Below are positions 23,592-32,256 of a DNA stretch of 40,006 nt, piece after piece. The notes under the pieces are model-generated. The model had not been told where the DNA came from. It saw nothing but the letters and a program-made list of their open reading frames with translations, and searched no databases. This DNA comes from Dehalococcoidales bacterium (GTDB lineage Bacteria > Chloroflexota > Dehalococcoidia > Dehalococcoidales > UBA2162), in assembly GCA_020354275.1 (NCBI GenBank), contig CP070645.1, positions 1,372,788-1,412,793 of the forward strand, given 5' to 3'. Each line of letters starts with the position of its first letter. The stretch's first letter is position 1. The translations under genes were made by a program, and so were the position numbers.

Positions 23592-24380
23592 ATGGGCTAC
23601 ACAACTATTACCTATACTGAAAAAGAACATATTGCCCATATAGTCCTCAACCGGCCCTATGCGGGTAACTCCATCAACCAGCAGCTTGCCCAGGAGTTAG
23701 AGGAAGCCTGCCGCGAGATAAATCAGGACGGGGCGGTATACGTCGTTACCATTACCGGGGCAGGCAACGAGGCTTTCTGTAGCGGCAGCGAGATTGAGCA
23801 GTTGCTTCAGAGTGGCAGTGACGTTACCGATGCATATTATTCGGCTTTAGCCCGATTGAATGTTGCTGCGGCGGTGGCAAGTATTGACCGGCCGGTTCTG
23901 GCCGCCATTAACGGGGATGCCATAGTGCAGGGGCTGGAACTGGCTTTGAGCTGTGATATTAGACTGGCCGCATCCGGGGCACGGTTTGGCTTTCCTCAGG
24001 TGGCGTCGGGGATTATCCCCATGGCGGGCGGGACACAACGGTTGCCCCGCCTGATCGGTAAAGGAAAAGCACTGGAGTTGATCCTTACCGCCGAAACAAT
24101 CAGCGCCGAGGAAGCCCTGGCTATAGGCTTGGTCAGCCAGGTTTTCCCTGGAGAAGCCCTGGCTGCTGAAGTTGAGTCTTTGGCCAGGACCATGGCCGAA
24201 AAGGCGCCCATATCCCTGAGGTACGTTAAGGAAGCGGTTAACAAGGGCATGGACCTGACCCTGGAGCAGGGTCTGCACCTGGAGGCCGATCTTTATTGCC
24301 TGTTGCAGACCACTGGTGACCGGACGGAAGGAATTAACGCCTTTCTGGAGAAAAGATCACCACAGTTCAAGGGTGAGTAG
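23592..24380 (+). CDS. Enoyl-CoA hydratase/isomerase family protein (first of two)
   Basis: A crotonase-fold protein of 262 residues that likely acts on an acyl-CoA thioester. ATG 23592 follows GGGAGAGAG; a TTG upstream is less likely. Landmarks are ITGAGNEAFCSGSEIEQL (first oxyanion-hole loop, not the usual AGAD) and GFPQVASGIIPMAGGTQRLP. Of the two catalytic acids of the hydratases, the first is replaced by Gln136 (PQV), whereas Glu162 (ALELIL) is kept, so ordinary enoyl-CoA hydration is doubtful and an isomerase, hydrolase or decarboxylase-like role is possible. It ends in the family-typical RTEGINAFLEKRSPQFKGE. It is first in a three-gene cluster. Confidence 0.88.
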   Translation: MGYTTITYTEKEHIAHIVLNRPYAGNSINQQLAQELEEACREINQDGAVYVVTITGAGNEAFCSGSEIEQLLQSGSDVTDAYYSALARLNVAAAVASIDRPVLAAINGDAIVQGLELALSCDIRLAASGARFGFPQVASGIIPMAGGTQRLPRLIGKGKALELILTAETISAEEALAIGLVSQVFPGEALAAEVESLARTMAEKAPISLRYVKEAVNKGMDLTLEQGLHLEADLYCLLQTTGDRTEGINAFLEKRSPQFKGE

Positions 24381-24475
24381 TAACTACCGGAGACTGTATT
24401 TAACTTTTTTAGAGATAGACAGTAAAGGATTTGACAGGGTTCCGGGATGGCCAAGTGTAGAGTGGGGTAGTCCTG

Positions 24476-25219
24476 ATGGATACTTTTATAACAATCATCT
24501 ATGAGAAGCAGGATGAGATAGCTTATGTAACCCTCAACCGGCCCGATGTTTTAAATGTGTATAATATGCAGATGAGGGACGAGCTTTTTCAGGTGCTGGC
24601 GGCGATCAGGGATGACCCGGAGGTCAGGGCGGTTATTTTCCAAGGTGCCGGGGAGAGGGCTTTCTGTGCCGGTGCTGACCTGTCCGAATTCTTGACGGCC
24701 CCTTCGCCGACAATTGCCCGGCAGGTGCGGTGGGAGCGTGATGTCTGGGGACTTTTTCTGAGTATTCCCCAACTGTTAATTGCTGCCCTGCACGGGTACG
24801 TTCTCGGTGATGGCCTGGAGATGGCCCTGTGCTGCGATATCAGAATAGCCTCCGAAGATGTCCGTATGGGTGCTCCGGAGGCGGGGCTGGGTATTATTCC
24901 GGCGGCCGGTGGTAGCCAGACCCTGCCCCGTACCATTGGCAGAGCTCCCGCCCTGGATATGTTGCTTACCGGGCGCTGGGTTACGGCCGAGGAAGCCTGT
25001 CGCCTGGGACTGGTCAATAAGGTCGTACCCCGAGGAGAATTGTTATCGTCGGCGGAGAGAGTGGCCAATCGAATTAAGGGTTATGACCCGGCAGCTGTTA
25101 AATCTGCCAAGCAGGCGGTTAACCGGGGGCTTGACTTGAGCCTGCTGGAGGGCTTGGAGCTTGAGGCCAGGCTCGGGAGTTCGTTGCTGGTATCACAGGT
25201 GGATAGAAAAAGAGATTAG
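24476..25219 (+). CDS. Enoyl-CoA hydratase/isomerase family protein (second of two)
   Basis: A second crotonase-fold protein, 247 residues, starting at ATG 24476. It has VIFQGAGERAFCAGADLSEF, the AGAD oxyanion loop, HGYVLGDGLEMALCCDIRIA and GAPEAGLGIIPAAGG. The first catalytic acid is kept as Glu135; the second is Asp161 (ALDMLL) in place of Glu. The C-terminus stops at VSQVDRKRD, about 15-20 residues before the helix that usually ends in a lipid-CoA-contacting FLEKR segment. It lies 95 bases after its paralogue and 17 before the acyl-CoA ligase. Confidence 0.87.
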   Translation: MDTFITIIYEKQDEIAYVTLNRPDVLNVYNMQMRDELFQVLAAIRDDPEVRAVIFQGAGERAFCAGADLSEFLTAPSPTIARQVRWERDVWGLFLSIPQLLIAALHGYVLGDGLEMALCCDIRIASEDVRMGAPEAGLGIIPAAGGSQTLPRTIGRAPALDMLLTGRWVTAEEACRLGLVNKVVPRGELLSSAERVANRIKGYDPAAVKSAKQAVNRGLDLSLLEGLELEARLGSSLLVSQVDRKRD

Positions 25220-25236
25220 ATTGAACAGGAGGAAAA

Positions 25237-26793
25237 ATGAATACCACGGAATTTCTCACCATTGCTACGGCAATATGCCCTGACAAGGAAGTGATTGTCT
25301 TTGAAGGGAAAAGACTGACCTACAGCCAGCTGGATGAAAGGGTTAACCGGCTGGGTAATGCCCTCTTAGGACTAGGTGTGCAGAAAGGCGACAGAGTGGC
25401 TACATTGCAGGTAAATTGTAGCCAGTGCGTTGAAATCTATTTTGCCGTTGCCAGGATTGGGGCTATTTTTGTACCGTTGAACTTCAGAGCCAAGGGGAAC
25501 GAGCTGACCTATATGCTCAATAGTTCTGAAGCCAATACGCTGTTTGTCGGCGAACGTTACGTTGACCTGGTCAACTCAATAAAACCGGAACTGCCCCATC
25601 TTAAAAACCTTATTGCTATCGATGGTAAAACTGAAGGTATGCTTTATTACGAAGACATACTGGCAGCTGCTTCCGCCGATGAAATATTCACTGATATTGA
25701 TGATGAAGATACCAGCATACTGATGTACACCGCCGGCACTACTGGGTTTCCCAAGGGAGTGATGCTTTCACACAACAGCTTTTCAGTTTATGTGCTGGAG
25801 AATGTCAGCCCGGCAGACCCTGAGACCGAAGAGAAGAACGTCCTCACCGTTCCTCTATACCATGTTGCTGGGATTCAGGCGATGATGGCCGCCGTGTATG
25901 GAGGGCGGACCCTGGTAATGCAGCGGCAGTTTGAGCCTGGTGAGTGGATGGAGCTGGTGGAAAAGGAGAAAGTAGGCCGGGCAATGATGGTTCCCACCAT
26001 GCTCAAGCAGTTGATGGACCACCCCGACTTCAGCAAGCGCGACCTGAGCAGCATGCAGGTCATAACCTACGGCGCCGCCCCGATGCCTCCCGAAGTGATT
26101 AAGAAGGCGGTAGAGCTTTTCCCGGGGGTCAGTTTTATCAATGCCTTCGGGCAGACGGAAACAGCTTCCACCATTACCACTCTAGGGCCTGAAGACCATA
26201 TGATTACCGGCACCGGAGAGGAGCTTGAGAAGAAACTGAAGCGGCTTTCCTCTATCGGCAGGCCGATGTCGGACGTTGAAATGCGGGTGGTTGACGAAGA
26301 GGGTAACCCGCTACCACCCAATGAGGTGGGTGAAATTGTTGCCCGCGGGCCCAGGGTAATGAGCGGTTACTGGAAGGACGAGGAAAAGACGGAGAAAACC
26401 ATTGATAAGGACGGCTGGGTCCACACCGGCGATATGGGTTATGTTGATGAGGACGGCTACTACTTCCTGGCGGGGAGGGCTACCGATATGATTATTCGGG
26501 GGGGAGAAAATATCTCTCCTGAAGAAGTGGAAACGGTATTGAGTTCTTATCCCAAGATTGATGAGGTGGCCGTAATCGGTATCAATGACGAGGAGTGGGG
26601 TGAAGTACCCATGGCGGTAGTGGTGCTTAAAGAAGCGGGGTCAGCTACCCCTGAGGAGATAATGGAATACTGCCGGGTAAATCTGGCCAGCTTCAAGAGG
26701 CCCAGGAGCGTGGTTTTTGTCGATGAGCTACCGCGTAACCCGATGGGCAAGGTCTTAAAACGGGTATTACGCGAACAGTACGGGGAAAATTAA
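25237..26793 (+). CDS. Acyl-CoA synthetase (AMP-forming), class I adenylating enzyme
   Basis: It activates a carboxylic acid to its CoA thioester via an acyl-AMP. The product has 518 residues. The ANL-family motifs are present: YTAGTTGFPKGVM (near 164-176), the FINAFGQTET motif, the hinge GDMGYVDEDGYYFLAGRATDMIIRGGENI (split for length around its Asp) and the catalytic Lys in PRNPMGKVLKR. The substrate is not evident; the neighbouring crotonases suggest a fatty or aromatic acid. ATG 25237 follows AGGAGGAAA, a strong site. Confidence 0.93.
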   Translation: MNTTEFLTIATAICPDKEVIVFEGKRLTYSQLDERVNRLGNALLGLGVQKGDRVATLQVNCSQCVEIYFAVARIGAIFVPLNFRAKGNELTYMLNSSEANTLFVGERYVDLVNSIKPELPHLKNLIAIDGKTEGMLYYEDILAAASADEIFTDIDDEDTSILMYTAGTTGFPKGVMLSHNSFSVYVLENVSPADPETEEKNVLTVPLYHVAGIQAMMAAVYGGRTLVMQRQFEPGEWMELVEKEKVGRAMMVPTMLKQLMDHPDFSKRDLSSMQVITYGAAPMPPEVIKKAVELFPGVSFINAFGQTETASTITTLGPEDHMITGTGEELEKKLKRLSSIGRPMSDVEMRVVDEEGNPLPPNEVGEIVARGPRVMSGYWKDEEKTEKTIDKDGWVHTGDMGYVDEDGYYFLAGRATDMIIRGGENISPEEVETVLSSYPKIDEVAVIGINDEEWGEVPMAVVVLKEAGSATPEEIMEYCRVNLASFKRPRSVVFVDELPRNPMGKVLKRVLREQYGEN

Positions 26794-26820
26794 AAACCTG
26801 ACCGGCTCCTTTAGTGTAAT

Positions 26821-26834
26821 CTGACTATGTCAGA
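26821..26834. terminator. Possible bidirectional hairpin between convergent genes
   Basis: CTGAC-TAT-GTCAG (26821-26833), with one further A-T pair, is a compact hairpin in the 64-base gap between the convergent ligase and acetyltransferase genes. It lacks a T-run, so it would be a weak intrinsic terminator. Confidence 0.25.
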
Positions 26835-26857
26835 GAACTGATAGATACCTGCCTTGT

Positions 26858-27442
26858 TCACAGGTCCAGGTACCAGATTAACATGGTTTCGTGCGCAATG
26901 GAAGGTTCGCTGGCATAGGCGTAGCGGTTTATCTCCCCCAGCCGGCACCCCTGCCGTACATAGAACCGGCAGGCGGGTACATTGATATTCTGCGTTTCTA
27001 CTTTAAGCTGGTGGCAGCCTTTCTCCTCTGACCATTTCACGGCTTCGGTAAACAGCTTTGTGCCGATTCCCGAACGCCGGTAGTCGGGATGGATACGCAG
27101 GTCCCAGAGTGCTGCCAGGTCGTCTCTGCCATTGAGCATGTTTACTCCCGGAGTCCTGAAGGCTAAGGTGGCACCGCCGACAGGGTTATTATCCTTCCAG
27201 GCCAGGAATATCGCCCAGTTACTGATATCAAATACCTTGGGAAACCTGGTTGGGCCTTCTCCGTTATCCTTATCATAGTCCTTAATATAGGGTGGTTTAA
27301 CGCTCTCCTCATGAAGAGCGATACCGTTAAAGCCGTCATTTAGCAGTTCTACCCTGAGTTGTGACTTGACCTCAAAGCTGATGGGAATAGTCGAATATTC
27401 GGGTAATGATTCGGCATCAACTAGCCTGATATCCAATTCCAT
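26858..27442 (-). CDS. GNAT family N-acetyltransferase
   Basis: A 194-residue acetyltransferase-like protein. The first ~70 residues are not distinctive. The acetyl-CoA-binding part is clear: LRIHPDYRRSGIGTKLFTEAVKW (near 115-137) holds the R/Q-x-x-G-x-G/A loop, followed by CHQLKVETQNINVPACRFYVRQGC, the usual end of the GNAT fold. The substrate cannot be told from the sequence. ATG at 27442 has no strong ribosome site. It is separate from plsY by 83 bases. Confidence 0.85.
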   Translation of the reverse strand: MELDIRLVDAESLPEYSTIPISFEVKSQLRVELLNDGFNGIALHEESVKPPYIKDYDKDNGEGPTRFPKVFDISNWAIFLAWKDNNPVGGATLAFRTPGVNMLNGRDDLAALWDLRIHPDYRRSGIGTKLFTEAVKWSEEKGCHQLKVETQNINVPACRFYVRQGCRLGEINRYAYASEPSIAHETMLIWYLDL

Positions 27443-27525
27443 AGTTTTGTACTCATAAACCGTCTATTGAGGATGCGATAACCTGTATTTAAAGAGTATG
27501 TTGCGGCTCATCTGGTATAAGATTG

Positions 27526-28254
27526 TTAGCCGTCTTTGGGCTTTTCCTCTGTCTCAGGGGGTTGTTTTGTTGAATTTACCTCGGGACGGGGCTGATTTAT
27601 CCAGGCCTTTCTGTCCCAGATATCCCGGTCGAAAAGCATCCGGTTAATCATGACTTGTGCTGTCGGCACTGATTGGCTGAGAGGAGTCCTGGACGCTATT
27701 AACCTCCTAAATATCCCCATCAATGCCAGTATTGTTAGGCCTAGCGTGATAGGTAATCTGTCCTCAATGTCCAGCGGCTGGCTGAGGAACCAGCTGAAAA
27801 AGGGTAAAGAGAGCAGGGTAATAAATACCCCCAGTGATACCTGTCTTATTGGCGCCAGCAGGTAAGGCATCACCAGGACTATCAATCCCAGCTTGGGGGA
27901 CAGCATGGTAATGACGCCCAGGCTGGTAAAAACACCCCGCCCCCCTTTGAATTGCAGGAATACCGGCCAGTTGTGGCCGATAATGGTGCAAATACCAACC
28001 GTTACCTGTTGCGCCGCCCCGAGTCCGAGTACTTGGGCCAGCCATACCGCGAAAGCCCCCTTGCCGATATCGAAAAGGGTGACCGGGATCGACCACCATC
28101 GTGACACAGCGGCCAGTACGTTGGCGGCACCGACATTGCCACTGCCGTACTGCCTGATGTCGATCCCACGCCGCCACCGGGCGATAATATAAGCGGCCGG
28201 CACTGAACCCAGTAGATAAGACCCAATAATTAGTAGGATAAATTTAATGACCAT
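27526..28254 (-). CDS. plsY: Glycerol-3-phosphate acyltransferase PlsY
   Basis: PlsY makes lysophosphatidic acid from acyl-phosphate and glycerol-3-phosphate at the inner membrane. The signature YGSGNVGAANVLA (near 36-48), GHNWPVFLQFKGGRGVFTSLG (near 92-112) and several hydrophobic helices are present. The 242-residue product is longer than the usual ~200 because of a polar C-terminal tail of about 35 residues, ending PETEEKPKDG. The ATG follows GGGGGGAG. It is last in the recA-to-plsY string, 15 bases after the PHP gene. Confidence 0.92.
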   Translation of the reverse strand: MVIKFILLIIGSYLLGSVPAAYIIARWRRGIDIRQYGSGNVGAANVLAAVSRWWSIPVTLFDIGKGAFAVWLAQVLGLGAAQQVTVGICTIIGHNWPVFLQFKGGRGVFTSLGVITMLSPKLGLIVLVMPYLLAPIRQVSLGVFITLLSLPFFSWFLSQPLDIEDRLPITLGLTILALMGIFRRLIASRTPLSQSVPTAQVMINRMLFDRDIWDRKAWINQPRPEVNSTKQPPETEEKPKDG

Positions 28255-28269
28255 TACTCCCCCCCCTGA

Positions 28270-29121
28270 TTACCGGCTAGTCTCTTTAAATGATGGTTTT
28301 ACCGCCTGGTTAATCAGTTGCTCGGTGGATTCTAAAGGGACGTCCACTTCGCCCATCATAGTCTCTGTGCTGGGATCCAGACCGTGGTAGTCGCTACCAC
28401 CGGTGGCGATAAGGTTGTATTTATTAGCCAGATTGGCCAGGGCTTTCCTTTCTTCTGCCGTATAGTCTTTATAGTAGACCTCCATGCCTACCAGACCGCC
28501 TTCCGTCAATTCGGCAATCACTGTTTCCGGCTCATCAATGGTTAAGGGGTGCCCCAGAACCGGGAGGCCGTTAATCTTTAATATCAGCCTGGTTGCCTCT
28601 AGGGGTGTCACCTTGGCTCGCTCCACGTAGGCTGGCCCTCCCCATCTGATATATTCGTCAAAAGCCTCTTTGATCGATGCTATGTAGCCCTTCTCCAGCA
28701 TGGCCTGGGCGATGTGGGGACGACCGATAGAGCCACCGCCGGCTATTTCTGTGACCCGATGCCATTCTACAGGCATACCCAGGTCTTTCAGCCGGGCAAT
28801 AATTGCTTGGCCCTGCTCGCGGCGGGAATCACGCATCCTGCTCAGGGTGGCCAGTAACTCAGGGTGGGTGTAATCAATGAAGTAACCCAGCACGTGGACT
28901 TCACCCTTGGGGACAAAGGTGCTGATTTCTATACCCGGTATCACTCTCAGCCGGGGGTATCGCTGAGCTGCTTCCAGGGCGGGAGCAATGCCGTCTACAG
29001 AATCGTGGTCGGTTATAGCAATAACCGATAATCCGGCTTCGGCTGCTCTGCGGACAATTTCCTCCGGACTAAACTTGCCATCAGATGCGGTGGAGTGTAT
29101 ATGAAGGTCTACACCTGCCAC
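28270..29121 (-). CDS. PHP-domain phosphoesterase
   Basis: A 283-residue protein of the PHP family that includes RNase AM/YciV-like 5'-3' exoribonucleases and nucleoside 3',5'-bisphosphate phosphatases. The metal motifs are visible: DLHIHSTASDG (residues 5-15), ITDHDSVDG, PGIEIST, EVHVLGYFID, the HPLT strand and GGSDYHG near 240. The GTG start follows GGGAGGTAGAG and lies 2 bases after the ymdB stop, so the two are probably co-translated. Its vicinity to RNase Y and YmdB fits a role in RNA or nucleotide turnover. Confidence 0.88.
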   Translation of the reverse strand: MAGVDLHIHSTASDGKFSPEEIVRRAAEAGLSVIAITDHDSVDGIAPALEAAQRYPRLRVIPGIEISTFVPKGEVHVLGYFIDYTHPELLATLSRMRDSRREQGQAIIARLKDLGMPVEWHRVTEIAGGGSIGRPHIAQAMLEKGYIASIKEAFDEYIRWGGPAYVERAKVTPLEATRLILKINGLPVLGHPLTIDEPETVIAELTEGGLVGMEVYYKDYTAEERKALANLANKYNLIATGGSDYHGLDPSTETMMGEVDVPLESTEQLINQAVKPSFKETSR

Positions 29122-29123
29122 AG

Positions 29124-29888
29124 CTACTCTACCTCCCGGCAGATGCGGTCAATACTCATAGCCTTACCGCTGTCAGCATCCACCCTGACCAGAACTGCGT
29201 TGAAGGTTACCGTGCCTTTGCCTACCGATAAACGGTGGGGAAGTGCCGTCAGGAAGCGTTGCAACACGTTGTCGGCGTCGTCACCGATGATCGAGTTGGT
29301 CGGGCCGGTCATGCCGATATCGGTGACATAGGCAGTCCCCTGGGGTAGCACTATGGTATCGATAGTCCCTACGTGAGTGTGGGTGCCAAGCACGGCGCTG
29401 ACCCGCCCGTCTAGGTATCTACCCATAGCCACCTTTTCCGATGTTGCCTCGGCGTGGAAATCGACGATAATAACCTTGGGCTCCTGCTGGAGTTCCAGCA
29501 AGCTGTCCATAGCCCGGAAGGGGCAATCGTAATTGCCCATAAAGGTCCTCCCGATTAGGTTGACTACCATGGTTGACCCCGAAATAATATAACCTTTACC
29601 AGAGACCCCCGGCGGATAATTCAGCGGCCGCAGGATAGGCATTTCGCTATCAAGGAACGGGAAGATTTCTTTCTGGGCCCATATATGGTTGCCCGAGGTC
29701 AGCACGTCGGCACCGGCATTTATAATTTCGGTGGCCGTCTCCGGTGTTGCCCCGAAACCACCGGCAATATTCTCTATGTTGGCTATAACCAGGTCTGGCC
29801 CGTATTGTTCTTTCAGACCGGGTAATAGCTTTTGTACTGCCTGCCTTCCTGGACGGCCAATTATGTCACCAATGGCTAGTATCAGCAC
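29124..29888 (-). CDS. ymdB: YmdB family metallophosphoesterase (TIGR00282 type)
   Basis: A calcineurin-like phosphodiesterase, 254 residues, of the family that in Bacillus hydrolyses cyclic nucleotides and influences RNA levels. The signature LAIGDIIGRPGRQAV at the start, IANIENIAGGFG, LTSGNHIWAQ, VDFHAEATSEK and LGTHTHVGTID mark the metal site and family. The start is a GTG at 29888 with no strong ribosome site. It follows rny by 57 bases; rny-ymdB adjacency is common in Gram-positive-type genomes. Confidence 0.92.
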   Translation of the reverse strand: MLILAIGDIIGRPGRQAVQKLLPGLKEQYGPDLVIANIENIAGGFGATPETATEIINAGADVLTSGNHIWAQKEIFPFLDSEMPILRPLNYPPGVSGKGYIISGSTMVVNLIGRTFMGNYDCPFRAMDSLLELQQEPKVIIVDFHAEATSEKVAMGRYLDGRVSAVLGTHTHVGTIDTIVLPQGTAYVTDIGMTGPTNSIIGDDADNVLQRFLTALPHRLSVGKGTVTFNAVLVRVDADSGKAMSIDRICREVE

Positions 29889-29945
29889 CGGTTCTTATAC
29901 AGGGCAGTTGCTTTGTGAGGACCATTTCTCTGCCCCTGATACCTC

Positions 29946-31484
29946 CTATTTGGCATAATCCACAGCCCTGGTTTCCCTGAGTACAATTACCTTTATTTGC
30001 CCCGGGTACTCCAGGTTCTCTTCTATCTTCTTGACAATATCACGGGCCAGCCGCATAGCCCCCAGATCATCAACCTCCTCCGGTTTGACCAAGATACGGA
30101 TCTCACGGCCGGCTTGAATGGCAAAGGACTTTTCCACTCCCTTGAAACCATTAGCTATATCCTCGAGTGACTTTAACCTTTTTAGGTAACTCTCTATAGA
30201 CTCGCGCCTGACTCCGGGTCTGGCGCTGCTGATAGCATCGGCTGCCGATATAATATATGCCCAGACACTGGTATTGGTGGTCTCGAAATGGTGTTCGGCA
30301 ATACCCTGCACTACTTCCGGGGACTTTTCCCATTGCTTGACCACGTCTGCCCCGATGGCGGCGTGTGTACCCTCTACTTCGCGGTCCAAGGCTTTACCGA
30401 TATCGTGAAGCAGCCCTGCCCTTTTGGCTATGGTAGCATTAGCCCCCAGCTCCGAGGCAATCATGCCAGCCAGGTAGCCGACTTCAATACTGTGGGCCAG
30501 GACGTTCTGCCCGAGGCTGGTGCGATATTTCAGGCGCCCGAGTAGCCTGATTATCTCGGGACGCAAACCGTGTACTCCCACCTGTTGAGCTGCCTGCTCG
30601 CCAGCACTATAGATAGTGGCATCCACCTCTTCTTTAGCCTTGCCTACCACCTCTTCGATACGGGCTGGATGGATGCGGCCATCGGCAATGAGCTTGGTAA
30701 GTGCCAGACGGGCTACCTCCCGTCTCACCGGGTCAAAGCTGGATATGGTTACCGCTTCGGGGGTGTCATCGATAATCAGGTCAACGGCAGTGGCCTGCTC
30801 TAGGGCCCTGATATTCCGCCCCTCCCGGCCGATGAGCCGTCCCTTCATTTCATCGCTGGGCAGCGGCACGCTTATTACCGATGTTTCCGATACTACCTCT
30901 GATGCACAGCGCTGGATGACCTGAGCCAGAATCTCCTGAGCTTTGGCGTCAGATTCATCCTTTAGCTTCTCTTCCCAGCCCCGGAGCCGCCTTGAGGTTT
31001 CTTCATGCAACTCGGTTTCAATTCGGTCAAGCAAAACCTGTTTGGCTTCGGGACTGGACATGCCCGAGATTAGTTCCAGCTGTTTCAACTGTTTGTCCCT
31101 GACCTCGGTAAGCTCGTTACGGATAGCCTCGGTGTTCTTTTCCTTGTTGGTCAGGTTACGTTCGCGTTGCTCCAGACTCTCTATCCTCCGGTCTGCGGAC
31201 TCCAATTTAGAGGATAGACGGTTCTCCTGACGCTGTATTTCGGAACGACGCTCGCGTTGCTCGGCCTCTACTGCCGACTTGATCCTCTCTCCCTCCTCCT
31301 TGGCTTCTTGTAGCAAATCCTTAGCCTCAACCCTGGCTTCGGCTACCGTTCTGGCTGCTTTCCTCTGGGCATTCCTAAGCTGGCGGTTGATAACCATCCG
31401 CCGGAAGAAAAAGACGACGATGCCACCCAGCACCACCCCTATGATAAAACTGGAGATATAAAGTAATATTATGTCTACTCCCAT
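29946..31484 (-). CDS. rny: Ribonuclease Y
   Basis: RNase Y is a membrane-anchored endoribonuclease that starts mRNA decay. The ATG at 31484, after GAGGTG, gives 512 residues with an N-terminal membrane helix (IILLYISSFIIGVVLGG), a long charged coiled coil (about 30-185), a KH domain (GRLIGREGRNIRALE near 215-229) and an HD domain with LLHDIGKALDRE. The upstream GTG at 31493 is less likely. All catalytic residues seen by eye are present. Downstream are ymdB, PHP and plsY. Confidence 0.96.
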   Translation of the reverse strand: MGVDIILLYISSFIIGVVLGGIVVFFFRRMVINRQLRNAQRKAARTVAEARVEAKDLLQEAKEEGERIKSAVEAEQRERRSEIQRQENRLSSKLESADRRIESLEQRERNLTNKEKNTEAIRNELTEVRDKQLKQLELISGMSSPEAKQVLLDRIETELHEETSRRLRGWEEKLKDESDAKAQEILAQVIQRCASEVVSETSVISVPLPSDEMKGRLIGREGRNIRALEQATAVDLIIDDTPEAVTISSFDPVRREVARLALTKLIADGRIHPARIEEVVGKAKEEVDATIYSAGEQAAQQVGVHGLRPEIIRLLGRLKYRTSLGQNVLAHSIEVGYLAGMIASELGANATIAKRAGLLHDIGKALDREVEGTHAAIGADVVKQWEKSPEVVQGIAEHHFETTNTSVWAYIISAADAISSARPGVRRESIESYLKRLKSLEDIANGFKGVEKSFAIQAGREIRILVKPEEVDDLGAMRLARDIVKKIEENLEYPGQIKVIVLRETRAVDYAK

Positions 31485-31529
31485 TATATTCACCTCACTT
31501 CCCGGCTTCGAGCCAGGTAAATGCTGTCT

Positions 31530-32159
31530 TTAATAACTGACTTGTTCCTGCCACAACCGTTGAATAGTATGTTTTATTATTCCGTAACCAAATCCCCGCC
31601 TCTGGAGATGGCTACCCAGCCGGCGGCGAAAAGCCGCATAATCAGACTGTGGCAAGCTGCGAGCCTTCTTAAGGGCGGCACGATAGGCACTATCTTCGTC
31701 ATCGATATTATCAACCACCTTGTTGACAATATCATCGGCAACGCCCCTCCGCTTCAATTCCAGCCCGGTTAACCACTGGCTGCGCGGGCTGTAAGATTCG
31801 CGGCTGCTCGTCCAGAATCGAGCAAAAGCCGTGTCATCGACAAGGCCCTGCTCCTTCAATTTGGCTATTACCTCCTCTTGAATTCTGTCATTGGTGCCCC
31901 TTTGACCAAGCCTTTCTCTTAGTTCAAACTCACTCCGTGGCCGGTAGCTGATATAGTGAACAGCCATACCGAGTGCCCTCTGAAAGTTGTCCTTACGGAT
32001 AAGTATATTAATCTGGTCGGCTGATAGCCTCTGCCCAACCTTCAGTCCTTCTTTGGCCACTACTTCGGTCTCCAGATAAAAGGCCTGTTTTCCGTCTAGG
32101 AATATTCTAACTCGCTTTGACCGTCCCTTCCCGGCACGAAGGGCAGTAATTTTTTTCAT
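31530..32159 (-). CDS. recX: Regulatory protein RecX
   Basis: RecX inhibits RecA filaments. The 209-residue protein shows the tandem three-helix repeats of the family, with ALGMAVHYISYRPRSEFELRERL and GLVDDTAFARFW as markers. The ATG at 32159 follows GGGGAG. It is 97 bases downstream of recA, the gap holding an intrinsic terminator-like hairpin, an arrangement that in other bacteria lowers recX expression relative to recA. Confidence 0.93.
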   Translation of the reverse strand: MKKITALRAGKGRSKRVRIFLDGKQAFYLETEVVAKEGLKVGQRLSADQINILIRKDNFQRALGMAVHYISYRPRSEFELRERLGQRGTNDRIQEEVIAKLKEQGLVDDTAFARFWTSSRESYSPRSQWLTGLELKRRGVADDIVNKVVDNIDDEDSAYRAALKKARSLPQSDYAAFRRRLGSHLQRRGFGYGIIKHTIQRLWQEQVSY

Positions 32160-32175
32160 TCACCGGCTCCCCTAT

Positions 32176-32212
32176 CAATAATAAAACAAGCTGAGACAGA
32201 CCGCCTCAGCTT
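32176..32212 (-). terminator. Terminator-like hairpin between recA and recX
   Basis: On the minus strand, AAGCTGAG (32212-32205) and CTCAGCTT (32195-32188) form an 8-bp stem with a 9-base loop, followed by GTTTTATTATTG. It probably acts as a partial terminator, leaving some readthrough into recX. Confidence 0.7.
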
Positions 32213-32256
32213 CAGTGGTATCCAATATTGTCTCTTTATTATCCGGTGATAATTAC

